Positions 43,858 through 52,915 of a DNA stretch of 64,000 nt are shown here, piece by piece. Location: positions 2,294,001 through 2,358,000 of the forward strand of contig NZ_CP053435.1 of NCBI RefSeq assembly GCF_013127955.1, read 5' to 3'. The position numbers and the translations under genes are program-made. How positions within the stretch are numbered: the stretch's first letter is position 1; each line of letters opens with the position of its first letter. The notes under the pieces are model-generated. The model was not told the DNA's origin and made no database searches. It worked only from the letters and a program-made list of their open reading frames with translations. This DNA is from Spirosoma taeanense. GTDB taxonomy: Bacteria; Bacteroidota; Bacteroidia; Cytophagales; Spirosomataceae.

Positions 43858-43894
43858 AACGGCCGGTGCCATATCCTTATCATCACCGGCCGTT
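43858..43894 (-). terminator. Terminator of mnmA
   Basis: A perfect 11-bp GC-rich stem (43858-43868 with 43884-43894) with a 15-base loop, 23 bp after the mnmA stop. Confidence 0.75.
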
Positions 43895-43917
43895 ATAAAT
43901 TCATTTCAGATAGGTGA

Positions 43918-45075
43918 CTATACCATAGTTGCTGATGAAACGGCTTCGGCCCGGTCGCCCTGGCGGAAGCTTTTCATGATCCAGCCGCCACCAATTACGT
44001 CGTCGCCTTCGTAGAACACGGCGGCCTGCCCCGGCGCAATGGCCGAAACGCCTTCGTGGAACAGCACTTCGATTTTATCGCCAGTCTGCGTAATTGTCGC
44101 CGGAGTGCCAGGGTCTTTGTACCGCACTTTCGTAATGGTTTCGAGCGGCCCGGTCAGGTGGTCGTATTTCTGGAGGTTCAGTTTGCTGACGATCATCCCG
44201 TCGCGGAATAAATCCTTATCGACACCCAGCACGACTTCGTTAGTGTCTTTCCGGATTTCCGTTACGAACATGGGCTGGCCGAACGCCATACCCAGCCCTT
44301 TACGCTGGCCGATGGTGTAGAAGGGATAGCCCTGGTGTTTGCCCAGGATTTTACCGGTGCCTTCCATCACGAAGTTACCACCGGCTACCTCTGTCTCCAG
44401 ACCCGGCATCCGCCGTTTCAGAAATCCCCGGTAGTCGTTATCGGGCACAAAGCAGATTTCATAGGATTCGGATTTGGTTACCAGCTCGATAAAGCCGCGC
44501 TCTTTGGCCATTTCCCGGATTTCGGATTTGTGCAGGTGTCCGAGCGGCAACTTTGTCCGGCTCAGGCTCTCCTGCGATACGCCCCACAGGACATACGACT
44601 GATCTTTAAGCGTATCGACACCTTTTGAGAGTACGTACCGCCCGGATGCCGTACCGTCATTCTCCTGGCGGATGTGGGCGTAATGGCCCGTTGCGATAGA
44701 CTCGCAGTCGAGCCGGTCGGCCCGGCGCAGCAGGGCATCCCATTTGATGTGGGTGTTGCACAGAACGCAGGGATTGGGCGTCCGACCTTCGAGGTATTCG
44801 CCCGTGAAGTGATCGATGACGTAATCACCAAACTCTTCGCGGATGTCGAGAATGTAGTGCGGAAAGCCGAGGCTGACGGCAATGTTGCGGGCGTCGTTGA
44901 TGCTGTCGAGACTACAGCAGCCCGTTTCTTTTTTGGTACCGCCTGACGATGCGTAGTCCCAGGTTTTCATGGTCATGCCGATGACCTCGTAGCCTTCTTC
45001 GTGAAGCATGACTGCTGCCAGCGAAGAATCGATGCCGCCACTCATGGCGACTAAAATTCGTCCGTGTTTGCTCAT
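43918..45075 (-). CDS. mnmA: tRNA-specific 2-thiouridylase MnmA
   Basis: A 385-residue cytosolic enzyme that thiolates U34 of tRNA-Lys, -Glu and -Gln using ATP and persulfide sulfur. The PP-loop is MSGGIDSSLAA near the N-terminus. The catalytic Cys pair is in NPCVLCN (about 100) and EICFVPD (about 200). The C-terminal beta-barrel contains GQRKGLGMAFGQPMFVTEI. Length and motifs are typical. Confidence 0.95.
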   Translation of the reverse strand: MSKHGRILVAMSGGIDSSLAAVMLHEEGYEVIGMTMKTWDYASSGGTKKETGCCSLDSINDARNIAVSLGFPHYILDIREEFGDYVIDHFTGEYLEGRTPNPCVLCNTHIKWDALLRRADRLDCESIATGHYAHIRQENDGTASGRYVLSKGVDTLKDQSYVLWGVSQESLSRTKLPLGHLHKSEIREMAKERGFIELVTKSESYEICFVPDNDYRGFLKRRMPGLETEVAGGNFVMEGTGKILGKHQGYPFYTIGQRKGLGMAFGQPMFVTEIRKDTNEVVLGVDKDLFRDGMIVSKLNLQKYDHLTGPLETITKVRYKDPGTPATITQTGDKIEVLFHEGVSAIAPGQAAVFYEGDDVIGGGWIMKSFRQGDRAEAVSSATMV

Positions 45076-45399
45076 GATCTGCCGGGGTTCAAAGCCCCGC
45101 GATTTTTAGGTTACTCTCTAACGGCTTTTTCGGGCCTGATAGTTCACCGAGCTGGCTATTAAAGCTTAGCAGATGATTTGATAAAAAAGGTCTTTGTATA
45201 TATACTTAGTAGTTCATATGGTCCACTGGTGCTTATTACAAATTTTCCTTCTTTTTTAGGCCGTTTTGCCATAAAACAGAAATCCTAAACGATGCCCAAA
45301 CCGTAGATAGTATCGCTCAGGCGCACTGATCTGGCTGCAAATTGATCAGTTGCGCTTAGTAACCTAATCTAACAATCTCATAATCAACGGAAAAGTTTT
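45076..45399. other. Intergenic region upstream of the S8 peptidase gene
   Basis: About 320 bases, AT-rich in the centre (45180-45290). It holds the divergent start regions of mnmA and the peptidase. An imperfect hairpin (45321-45331 with 45344-45355, one bulge) sits in the likely leader of the peptidase gene, ending 44 bp before the ATG. No ORF or RNA gene recognised. Confidence 0.5.
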
Positions 45400-48105
45400 A
45401 TGAAGAAACATTTAACAGTATTCGCACTGATTTTGATGGCTCATGGCCTGTTTGCGCAGGTAACGGTTGATCGGGCCTTAAGCAACGTTTTGAAAAGCAG
45501 TTCGGTGGCGCAGGTAGTGGTTACGTTTTATGGGGATGAAGCCCCATCGGCTAACCAACTTAGTCTATTGCAGCAGGTGGGCATTACCAAAGCGATAACC
45601 ATGAGGGCTCTGCCGATTGCCGGCATGCTGGCTACTGCAGACCAGGTTGATGCGCTCGCAAAACGCCCGGAGGTAAAATCAATCTTTCTGAACAAACAGC
45701 TCACCTATTTCAATTTTAACGATACGCACCTGACGGGGGTTAAACGCTTACGGGCGGATAAGGAAATGACGGCCCGAAATAACGGCCTGCCTGTTTCCGG
45801 AAGAGGAATCGGCGTACTTATCAATGACAGTGGGGTTGATGGAACCCACGATGATATTAAGTTAGGCACGCATCTGGTTCAGAACGTACTGGGTTCAACC
45901 AACCTGAACTCCCTGGACGCGATGCTGCCCGTTACCTACGTGGAGGGTGTTCCGAATACGGATAACAACTCGGGGCACGGCACCCACTGCACCGGAACGG
46001 TGGGCAGCAATGGCGCCCGGTCGAGCGGTAAATACGAAGGGGTGGCGCCAGGCGCTTCACTGCTGGGCTACGGTTCGGGTGCTGCCCTGCTGGTTCTGGA
46101 CGCTATCGGCGGCTTCGATTACGCCTTGACGCACCAGTATCAGTACAACATTCGGGTAATCAGCAATTCGTTCGGGACGAGTGGCGATTTCGACCCGACT
46201 GATCCGCTGAATGTGGCTACTAAAAAAGCGTATGATCGGGGCATGGTGGTGGTCTTTGCCGCCGGTAACGAAGGACCGGGTGCCGATACGCATAACCCAT
46301 ACGCCATTGCGCCCTGGGTTATCTCCGTGGGTGCGGGCGATAAAGACGGCAAACTCGCCGATTTTTCCTCGCGGGGCGTTAAGGGCGAATCGGGTACGTT
46401 CACGATTGATGGTGAAACCTGGTCGTTCAAAAATGAGCCGGTCATTGTTGCACCCGGTGTAGATGTTATCTCGACCCGGGTAATCGGACCGGTAGCCTCG
46501 CTGGGGGCTGATGCGGATGCGGCTACGATTGATCCGGCGCACCTGCCGTTCTATACGACCATGAGCGGCACGTCAATGGCAACGCCCCACGTAGCTGGTA
46601 TCGCTGCGCTGATGCTGGAAGCCCGGCCTTCGCTGTCGCCGGCGCAGGTGCGGCAGATTATCCAGAAAACGGCTACGAACATGCCAGGCCGCGAGTCGTG
46701 GGAAGTTGGAGCTGGTTACGTAAACGCCTATGCCGCCGTTGACCATATTTTTCGTTCATCGACGTTTGGCGCAACAGTCAACAGTAGCCGCAGCTTTGTC
46801 AGCAATGTTAACTCGCGGGCGGTTGTTCAGAACTTTACGGTTGACTTCAACCCGCTTCTGCCGGCCAACAATCAGTTCACCTTCTCGGTCGCTCCGGGTA
46901 CGAATAGCCTGGAAGCAAAAATAATTGCGGGTGGTGTATCGGGCGAAACAGGCAATGCTATCAACCTGATTATGTTTGACCCGGAAGGCAAGCAGTATCG
47001 ATCGGGTATACCCGTTGCGTTTGCACTGTACCAGGACCGTAGTCTGGCAGTAGCCTCGCCCATAGCTGGTACCTGGACGCTTAAGGTTGATGGCCTGAGC
47101 GGAGTTGCTATTCCAGAAAAAGTTAAGGGTAACATCACTCAGCAACTGATAAGTGGAACAACAGGTCTTGGCGATATCGCAGGGAATCCCGCCGAAGCTT
47201 CGATCAAAATGGCAGTTAGCAGCCGTCTGGTAGATGGCCTGAATGGCGCGTTCAAGCCTAAAGATCTTCTGAAGCGGATTCAGCTGGCCGATTATCTGCT
47301 GATGGGGCAGGCAATTCGCCAGTATTTTCCGACCAACGGAAGCAAAACCTTCTCCGACGTATCGGGCAATGACATTCTGCTGGCCGAATCGGTGTCCGCC
47401 AAAGGCGCAGCCCTGCGTGACCGTGAGCATCAGTACAAAGGGGTTATGCTGCCGGTTAACGGACAGTTTGCCCCCTCGGCCAGTGTCGATCGCGTAACGC
47501 TGGCTTACGCGCTGGTGCAGGGACTGGGATTCCAGCAGTATGCCGAAGAACGGAATGGCAAGGCCGTAACGGTTCAGGTTGATGGGAAGAATATTCCGAT
47601 TGAGGACGCGTCCACGATTCCGGCCGGTATGGAAGGATACGTAAGCATTGCTCTGGACCTGAACCTGATTAATGCCTATTATACCCTCACGCAAGGACCG
47701 TTTGACCTGAAGCCTACGCTGCACGCAACTTTTAAGCCCAGACAATACGTAACCCGTGCTGATTTCGCCGTGATCGTTACCCGGACATTCTCGCAGTGGG
47801 AAGACGCGACACCACCACCGGCACAGGCTCGTATGGCAGCCGAGATCATTACCCGGGAAGCGGGCGCTTATCCGAATCCGTTCTCAGGCAGTACAACCAT
47901 CAGCTATAGCCTGCCGCAGGATGAGTTCGTTCGGGTGGAAGTGCAGGACATTACAGGGCGGAAAGTGAAGACGCTGGTCAATGAGCAGAAATCCGCCGGA
48001 AAACACGAGGTGCAGTTTGATGGCAGCGCGCTGCCCAGCGGTACGTATCTGTTTAACGTAACGACCGGCACGACGATTACGTCTAAACGCCTGGTGGTCA
48101 AGTAG
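45400..48105 (+). CDS. Secreted S8 subtilisin-like peptidase with SLH-like repeats and T9SS tail
   Basis: A 901-residue exported protein. It has a signal peptide (1-20), an inhibitor-I9-like propeptide (about 22-105), and a subtilase domain (about 130-450) with Asp143 in LINDSGVDGTHDD, His193 in GHGTHCTG and Ser392 in GTSMATPHVAG. A beta-domain follows (about 460-605). Three modules (about 610-800) resemble S-layer homology domains: GAFKPKDLLKRIQLADYLLMG, FAPSASVDRVTLAYALVQG and FKPRQYVTRADFAVIVTRTF. The C-terminus is a T9SS sorting domain (AYPNPFSGSTTISYSL ... SKRLVVK). The catalytic triad is intact. Likely a surface or extracellular protease; SLH-like modules are unusual with a T9SS tail. 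Confidence 0.9.
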   Translation: MKKHLTVFALILMAHGLFAQVTVDRALSNVLKSSSVAQVVVTFYGDEAPSANQLSLLQQVGITKAITMRALPIAGMLATADQVDALAKRPEVKSIFLNKQLTYFNFNDTHLTGVKRLRADKEMTARNNGLPVSGRGIGVLINDSGVDGTHDDIKLGTHLVQNVLGSTNLNSLDAMLPVTYVEGVPNTDNNSGHGTHCTGTVGSNGARSSGKYEGVAPGASLLGYGSGAALLVLDAIGGFDYALTHQYQYNIRVISNSFGTSGDFDPTDPLNVATKKAYDRGMVVVFAAGNEGPGADTHNPYAIAPWVISVGAGDKDGKLADFSSRGVKGESGTFTIDGETWSFKNEPVIVAPGVDVISTRVIGPVASLGADADAATIDPAHLPFYTTMSGTSMATPHVAGIAALMLEARPSLSPAQVRQIIQKTATNMPGRESWEVGAGYVNAYAAVDHIFRSSTFGATVNSSRSFVSNVNSRAVVQNFTVDFNPLLPANNQFTFSVAPGTNSLEAKIIAGGVSGETGNAINLIMFDPEGKQYRSGIPVAFALYQDRSLAVASPIAGTWTLKVDGLSGVAIPEKVKGNITQQLISGTTGLGDIAGNPAEASIKMAVSSRLVDGLNGAFKPKDLLKRIQLADYLLMGQAIRQYFPTNGSKTFSDVSGNDILLAESVSAKGAALRDREHQYKGVMLPVNGQFAPSASVDRVTLAYALVQGLGFQQYAEERNGKAVTVQVDGKNIPIEDASTIPAGMEGYVSIALDLNLINAYYTLTQGPFDLKPTLHATFKPRQYVTRADFAVIVTRTFSQWEDATPPPAQARMAAEIITREAGAYPNPFSGSTTISYSLPQDEFVRVEVQDITGRKVKTLVNEQKSAGKHEVQFDGSALPSGTYLFNVTTGTTITSKRLVVK

Positions 48106-48133
48106 GCATTGCAATTGGTTGAATTGGTTAGTT

Positions 48134-48169
48134 AAAAAGCTGCCCTGACTCGCTTCAGGGCAGCTTTTT
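48134..48169. terminator. Bidirectional terminator
   Basis: A perfect 15-bp stem (48134-48148 with 48155-48169), 6-base loop, with A and T tracts on the two sides. Serves the peptidase gene and the convergent permease gene. Confidence 0.92.
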
Positions 48170-48247
48170 TGTTAGAATTTCCTGCTGTCGGCCTGTGATA
48201 GCTTGTTGGCTATTATGCTGGCAAGTTTCAACGGGTGATGCCCCATA

Positions 48248-50887
48248 CTACTCACCGGCCCGCAGGGGCTGAATCGGGTTCGTTAGGGCAGCTCGGATGC
48301 TCTGAATGCTGATGGTTATAAGGGCGATCAGGATCGCCAAAATTGCAGCAGTCACAAATGTCCAGGCGCTGATATCAATACGGTACGGATAATTCTGAAG
48401 CCACTTGTCTATGGCGTACCAGGCGGCTGGAAAGGCAACGATAAAGGAAAGACCCACCAGCTTCAGAAAGTCCGACGAAAGCAGTTGAACAAGGCTCGGC
48501 ACAGATGCTCCCAGCACCTTACGGATGCCGATTTCCTTGATACGACGTTCAGCCGCGAGGGTAGCTAATCCGAACAGGCCAATGCAGGAAATAAAAATGG
48601 TCAGCACGGCCCCGAACAGCATAATCTGCTTCCATTTGGCTTCGGCTTCGTATTTACTGCGGTTTTCTACATCCAGAAATTTATAAGCATAGGGCGTCGT
48701 CGGGAACAGTTGCCGGAAGGTCTTGGTGATGTGACGCAGACTGGCCGTTTCGGTATTGGGCTTGATCTTTACGAAGAATTTGCCGAATCCGTTCGTTGGC
48801 TTCATCGTAAATAACTGCGGACCGATGGATTCATTCAGCGATGCGTAATGGTGGTCCTTCACAACACCTACGACCCGGTATTTTTCATTATTATACCAGA
48901 AGTCAACGACCTGACCCAGTGGATGTTTCCAGCCCGCTTTTTTGACAAAGGTCTCATTCACCAGAATCGACTGCGTGGAGTCGGTCGGGAGGTCGGCCGA
49001 GAAATTACGTCCCTTCACGATCGGAATCCTGAAAATGGGCAGGTAGGTTGGGTCGATGGTTTCATACTGAAAATCCAATTGTGTTTCGCCATTCACCCGG
49101 GCAATCGTGCCCCAACGGCCACCATTTTTTGGGGAAATGGCCATAATCCCGGGCTGCTTGAGTAATTCTTCTCTCAACAGTTTCAATTCGCTGCGTTTCA
49201 ACCCCGACTTATCGACGCTGATCACTTGTTTGTCGTCATAGCCCAGGCTTTTGGTAGTGAGGTAATTGAACTGGGAATAGATGGTCAGCGTGCCGATAAT
49301 AAGAAACGACGCAATAGCAAACTGCAGGACAACCAGCGACTTCTGGAGGTAATTTTTACCCGAAAGCCGGTTCAGGCTATATAAGGTCTGCACAGGGCTA
49401 TACCCTGATAAAACCAGCGCCGGATAGAAACCGGCCAGCAGACCCGTGGTCAGGAAAAGGGCAACGTAACCAGCCACCAGTCGGGCATCAAACAGATATG
49501 ACAGGGACAGGGCCTTATTCGAAAGCTGGTTGAAGGTCGGTAACACAAGCTGCACCAGAATCAGGGCAAAAGCAAATGCACAGAAACACAGCAGAAACGA
49601 TTCGCCCAGAAACTGAACCGTCAGCTGGTACCGACCGCCACCGACGATTTTTCGGATGCCGATTTCTTTGGCCCGTTTCAGCGACCGCGCTATGGTCAGA
49701 TTAACAAAATTGATGCAGGCAATGGTCAGAATGAACAGCGCAATACCCGACAGAATAAAGGAATACGTAGGGTTACTGCTGTCTACCAGCCCGTTGTCGG
49801 CAGGGAGCTCCTTGCTCAGATGCATATGGGTAAACGGCTGGAGCGCGTACTCTACATTGTTTTTCATGCCGTATTTCTCCGCCATTGCCTTAATTGTCTC
49901 ACGGGCATCAGCCAGATAAATCCGGTTCATTTGTGCCCCGACTTTGTGCACACGGGCATCCGGTCGGAGCAGCACGAATGTATTCAGGAAGATATTGAAC
50001 CAGTTGTTTCTGTCGGCCATCACCTCTGGTTTTATCACCATCGGCAGCAGGACATCAAACTTTATGGAAGAGTTTTGAGGGCTGCGCCGGGCTACTCCCG
50101 TTACGGTATAGGGTTTGAACTGGCTGCTGTCGCTATAGGAGTCTTTGAAGAATATGACTTTGCCCAGTGCGTCGGTGGTACTAAACTGTTTTTCGGCCAT
50201 CTCCTCCGAAATCACGACCGAATTGGGGTTGGTTAGTGCTGTTTTGGGATTTCCGCTAAGTAGAGGAAAGGAGAATACCGAAAAGAAGTTGCTATCCGTA
50301 AGAAACACCTGCTGGCTCTTTACCTCATTCCCTTGTTTCATGTCGTTCTGATGCCCCTGGAAGCGAACAAACGCCCGTATAGCCGGTATGCCAGCCGTAA
50401 AAGTTGGGCCCTGGAAATAACCGGTGTTCCCGGCTACGCTCTCCTGAACACCGCCGGGCGTAATCTGTCGGCTTGTGATCCGGTAAATGTTCGGGTTGTT
50501 GGTGTGGAAGCGGTCGTAGCTGACTTCGTCTTTGGTGTACAGCATGATCAGCATGGCAGCGGCCAGGCCAATGCTTAGTCCAACGACGTTGATGAGCGAA
50601 TACGCCTTGTTGTGGGCCAGGGTCCGCCAGGCAATGGTGAAATAGTTACGGAGCATATCGGGACTCAGTAAGAAAGGTGGAGGATATTCTGCAGATGATC
50701 GTTTCGATTTAGCCAGGGGGCGTAACAGCTTCAGCGCATTCAGGCTGTAACGCCAGTCAGCCCGGCGTTTGCCCACGGTTTGGACCCAATAGTCGTACAG
50801 TTCCAGCAGGTCGCCCTGCACTTCTTCGCGGGTGTCGGGGTGACCAAAGGCCTCAAGTAGCCAGTTAGCCCAGCGCGGTGGTTTCAT
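48248..50887 (-). CDS. FtsX/MacB-type ABC permease with N-terminal prefix domain
   Basis: About 879 residues from the ATG at 50887; an ATG at 50944 would add 19 residues unlike the family. The first ~80 residues form the soluble prefix domain (PDTREEVQGDLLELYDYW) that occurs in permeases paired with PadR regulators. Then come two FtsX/MacB halves, each with a periplasmic MacB-PCD domain. Eight or so membrane segments include NKAYSLINVVGLSIGLAAAML, the KEIGIRKIVGGGRYQL and KEIGIRKVLGASVPSLVQLL signature loops, and the final helical group. It would be the membrane part of a mechanotransmission exporter or lipoprotein/peptide transporter; the ATPase gene is not in the window. It follows padR by 68 bp. 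Confidence 0.9.
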   Translation of the reverse strand: MKPPRWANWLLEAFGHPDTREEVQGDLLELYDYWVQTVGKRRADWRYSLNALKLLRPLAKSKRSSAEYPPPFLLSPDMLRNYFTIAWRTLAHNKAYSLINVVGLSIGLAAAMLIMLYTKDEVSYDRFHTNNPNIYRITSRQITPGGVQESVAGNTGYFQGPTFTAGIPAIRAFVRFQGHQNDMKQGNEVKSQQVFLTDSNFFSVFSFPLLSGNPKTALTNPNSVVISEEMAEKQFSTTDALGKVIFFKDSYSDSSQFKPYTVTGVARRSPQNSSIKFDVLLPMVIKPEVMADRNNWFNIFLNTFVLLRPDARVHKVGAQMNRIYLADARETIKAMAEKYGMKNNVEYALQPFTHMHLSKELPADNGLVDSSNPTYSFILSGIALFILTIACINFVNLTIARSLKRAKEIGIRKIVGGGRYQLTVQFLGESFLLCFCAFAFALILVQLVLPTFNQLSNKALSLSYLFDARLVAGYVALFLTTGLLAGFYPALVLSGYSPVQTLYSLNRLSGKNYLQKSLVVLQFAIASFLIIGTLTIYSQFNYLTTKSLGYDDKQVISVDKSGLKRSELKLLREELLKQPGIMAISPKNGGRWGTIARVNGETQLDFQYETIDPTYLPIFRIPIVKGRNFSADLPTDSTQSILVNETFVKKAGWKHPLGQVVDFWYNNEKYRVVGVVKDHHYASLNESIGPQLFTMKPTNGFGKFFVKIKPNTETASLRHITKTFRQLFPTTPYAYKFLDVENRSKYEAEAKWKQIMLFGAVLTIFISCIGLFGLATLAAERRIKEIGIRKVLGASVPSLVQLLSSDFLKLVGLSFIVAFPAAWYAIDKWLQNYPYRIDISAWTFVTAAILAILIALITISIQSIRAALTNPIQPLRAGE

Positions 50888-50955
50888 ACGAATTATGAAT
50901 GATGAGTTATGAGTGAACAATGAGACAAATCCTGTTCGTATCATTTATCGTTAAC

Positions 50956-51294
50956 TTAGTTTCCCATCAGTTGCAGGGTCTGTGGAGGCAGGGAACCCCA
51001 CAGTTCTTCGCGCACCTGTTTGACTTCCTGCAACGCCCTCCGACCGGCCGCCGTAACCGTAAAAAAGCGTTTTCGACGACCGCCCCGCTCGGCCGTAGCT
51101 CCACCCATACGCGACGATAAAAAGCCTTTTTCTTCCAGACGTTGCAGGGTCGTATGCACCGTGCTGAAGCCGACCGTGCGGCCCGTCTTCTGCTCAATCT
51201 CCTGCGTGATGGTAACGCCATAGGCTTCTTCATCGAGGATGGCAACGGTCAGCAGGACAACTTCTTCAAACTCTCCCAGAAAGGCTCGTTTCAT
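50956..51294 (-). CDS. PadR-family transcriptional regulator
   Basis: A 112-residue winged-helix protein from the ATG at 51294 (MKRAFLGEFEEVVLL); an upstream in-frame start at 51327 overlaps the predicted -12 element and is rejected. Motifs: EEAYGVTITQEIEQKTGRTVGFSTVHTTLQRLEEKGF (recognition helix region) and RGGRRKRFFTVTAAGRRAL. It likely represses its own operon with the ftsX-type gene. Upstream lies a sigma-54 style promoter with a shared enhancer motif. A close paralogue is found at 61411-61749. Confidence 0.9.
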   Translation of the reverse strand: MKRAFLGEFEEVVLLTVAILDEEAYGVTITQEIEQKTGRTVGFSTVHTTLQRLEEKGFLSSRMGGATAERGGRRKRFFTVTAAGRRALQEVKQVREELWGSLPPQTLQLMGN

Positions 51295-51321
51295 GGCATT
51301 GAGATTTATTCCGATAATGCC

Positions 51322-51338
51322 GATCAAATGCAGTGCCA
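51322..51338 (-). promoter_or_regulatory. Sigma-54 type -24/-12 promoter of padR-ftsX operon 1
   Basis: On the minus strand TGGCACTGCATTTGATC: a perfect TGGCAC -24 box, and a -12 box with the right spacing but GA instead of GC. It aligns base for base with the stronger copy at 61776-61792. It lies about 30 bp before the padR start. Confidence 0.6.
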
Positions 51339-51401
51339 GAGAGAAAAAAGGCTACAATAGTGCTGTAGAGCCAATTTTAACGCTATAGTGAGTTTAGGGC
51401 T

Positions 51402-51440
51402 TGTCCGATTATGGACAGCCAAGCGTACTTAAACGGACAG
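51402..51440 (-). promoter_or_regulatory. Enhancer-like site of operon 1: TGTCC-N6-GGACA plus GGACAG
   Basis: The inverted repeat TGTCC/GGACA (51402-51417) with 6-bp spacer, plus a third half site GGACAG at 51435-51440, 22 bp on. The distance from the -24 GG is the same as in the second operon. Likely binding site of a sigma-54 activator. Confidence 0.6.
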
Positions 51441-51460
51441 ATGGGAGCGCTTTTCAGGAG

Positions 51461-51720
51461 TTATCGGACCTGTATGGCGACGATACGTTCAACAGGGTCA
51501 TCCTGGAATAACTTACGTAAACGGGAAACGAACACATCGACACTACGTCCGACAATAATGCCTTCTCCCAGACGGATATGATAATGAAATTTCGTTCGAG
51601 TAGTTGATTCAGATGCTGGACGAACAGGTGTAGGAGCTTCGCTTCGCGATAGGTAAATTCATGCCGTACCCGACGTAAGCGTTTGGTTTGCCAGATCGAA
51701 ACGAGAGTTGCCGAACCGAA
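51461..51720 (-). pseudogene. Frameshifted remnant of an OmpR-type response regulator
   Basis: Three minus-strand frames in succession encode pieces of a winged-helix DNA-binding domain: FGNSRFDLANQTLTSG, then RHEFTYREAKLLHLFVQHLN, then GRSVDVFVSRLRKLFQDD ending at a TAA (51461-51463). These match the C-terminal domain of OmpR/PhoB-like regulators in order (the LTYREAxLL and GRSxDVFxSRLRKxL motifs are typical of Bacteroidota members). Two frameshifts separate the parts, and the receiver domain is missing. It is clearly decayed. Confidence 0.8.
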
Positions 51721-51873
51721 TGGATTGGGGTTCCGGCCTGATAAGCCCGGATAGACTAAATTTTACAATAGTTTTTTGCTTGGGAATTACGCTCTGTTAA
51801 CTGATTTCAAATAATTATCTTTAGCCCTAGTTAACATTAAATTAGCTTATACAACTCCTTAACTTCTTAATCA

Positions 51874-52023
51874 ATGAGACGACCTTACCTTGCCTTCATT
51901 GCCCTAGGCATTGTTTTTATGGGATTAGCCGCTTCTGGCCGTAGCAATGCGTACTACGGAGTCGCTGTTGTTTTCTTTGTTGTTGCTCTTATCACTAAAC
52001 GACGTGCACAGACGAAGGATTAG
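51874..52023 (+). CDS. Small two-helix membrane protein
   Basis: A 49-residue ORF with two hydrophobic segments, LAFIALGIVFMGLAAS and YYGVAVVFFVVALIT, separated by a short polar turn, and a basic end (KRRAQTKD). A translated small membrane protein is plausible given its composition and ordered layout. No family recognised. Lies in the AT-richer accessory stretch between the ftsX operons. Confidence 0.5.
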   Translation: MRRPYLAFIALGIVFMGLAASGRSNAYYGVAVVFFVVALITKRRAQTKD

Positions 52024-52110
52024 CTTGTTGACCTTACATAATGCTCACTTATACAACATTAAAAGCTCTGCGCAGTTGAGGCTGATAGGTTCACTTAAGG
52101 CAAACAAGCA

Positions 52111-52518
52111 ATGAAAACGCTACTTATTTTAGCTGGCTTCGTGATGATGCTCAACTCATCTTGTAAGCAGACCAATGTTGTTGCTGATCCTGTTATTGAC
52201 CCCCGTGATCAACGGATCGGTGTTTATGTGTGTGAGGTCAAACTTAAGAATTATACCACTCAACAGGTTTTTTCCTTTTATATTGATACATTAGAAATTA
52301 CCAAGCAGGGAGATGTGCAACTACTTGTTAAGAGTAAAAAGGGAGTTCAGCTACCTGTACTTAAATCAATGGATTCTATCGGCCATGGATATGTGGGACT
52401 AGCTACTGTTTTGACTTTTCACGAAGGTCAGTCGATCCAAACAAACGGAGGTGAACTGATTATGAGTAGTGGCCCAGACTCTAAATTTTACGAATATAAA
52501 GGCAACAAAATCAGGTAG
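52111..52518 (+). CDS. Small lipoprotein of unknown function
   Basis: A 135-residue protein with a lipoprotein signal (lipobox NSSC, Cys18). The mature part is beta-rich (RIGVYVCEVKLKNYT, FYIDTLEITKQGDVQLLVKSKKG) and looks like a small beta-sandwich or lipocalin-like fold. No family recognised. AT content is higher than in the surrounding permease genes, so horizontal acquisition is possible. Confidence 0.7.
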   Translation: MKTLLILAGFVMMLNSSCKQTNVVADPVIDPRDQRIGVYVCEVKLKNYTTQQVFSFYIDTLEITKQGDVQLLVKSKKGVQLPVLKSMDSIGHGYVGLATVLTFHEGQSIQTNGGELIMSSGPDSKFYEYKGNKIR

Positions 52519-52633
52519 CTTTTGTGCCGACAAGGTTGAGTTGTACTAGTAAAGTACAACTACTTCTTAATTGTCAGCTACCGATTCTAATTTTATTCCA
52601 TTTACATAATCCTAGTTATGAAACCGATCTTGA

Positions 52634-52676
52634 ATAAATGCCAGTGGTGACATGGTATGTCACCACTGGCATTTAT
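52634..52676. repeat. Palindromic element, copy 1 (terminator-like)
   Basis: A perfect 19-bp stem (52634-52652 with 52658-52676) and 5-base loop. It lies between a plus-strand lipoprotein gene and a minus-strand small gene. Its arm, AAATGCCAGTGGTGACAT, recurs with small changes at 52916, so it is more than a simple terminator. Confidence 0.8.
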
Positions 52677-52684
52677 GTACTTTG

Positions 52685-52834
52685 TTAATTATCGCTCTCA
52701 TCTTGCGACTTTGCTGATCGTTCCTGATCTTCTTCTAGAGCTTTCTCGGCTTCTGTCTGTTCCCTTGAAAGTTCACGGAAAAGGTCTTGCTGTTCCTCTA
52801 GCATTGTTTCTTCTTTTTCGTCATTGTCAGACAT
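52685..52834 (-). CDS. Small acidic coiled-coil protein
   Basis: A 49-residue, Glu/Asp/Gln-rich peptide predicted to be one long helix (KEETMLEEQQDLFRELSREQ) with an acidic tail. No known family. It lies exactly between the two palindromic repeat copies, on the opposite strand from the lipoprotein gene. Confidence 0.5.
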   Translation of the reverse strand: MSDNDEKEETMLEEQQDLFRELSREQTEAEKALEEDQERSAKSQDESDN

Positions 52835-52915
52835 AGCTATAAAATTTTCGTACACAATTGAATAAAGTAAAACAAATTAATCCACTTACACAGCGGATTA
52901 AGCAATAAAATACAT

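Noticed and set aside
46756..47745. A 329-codon minus-strand open frame
   Set aside because: Lies entirely inside the S8 peptidase gene on the other strand and shows no recognisable features.
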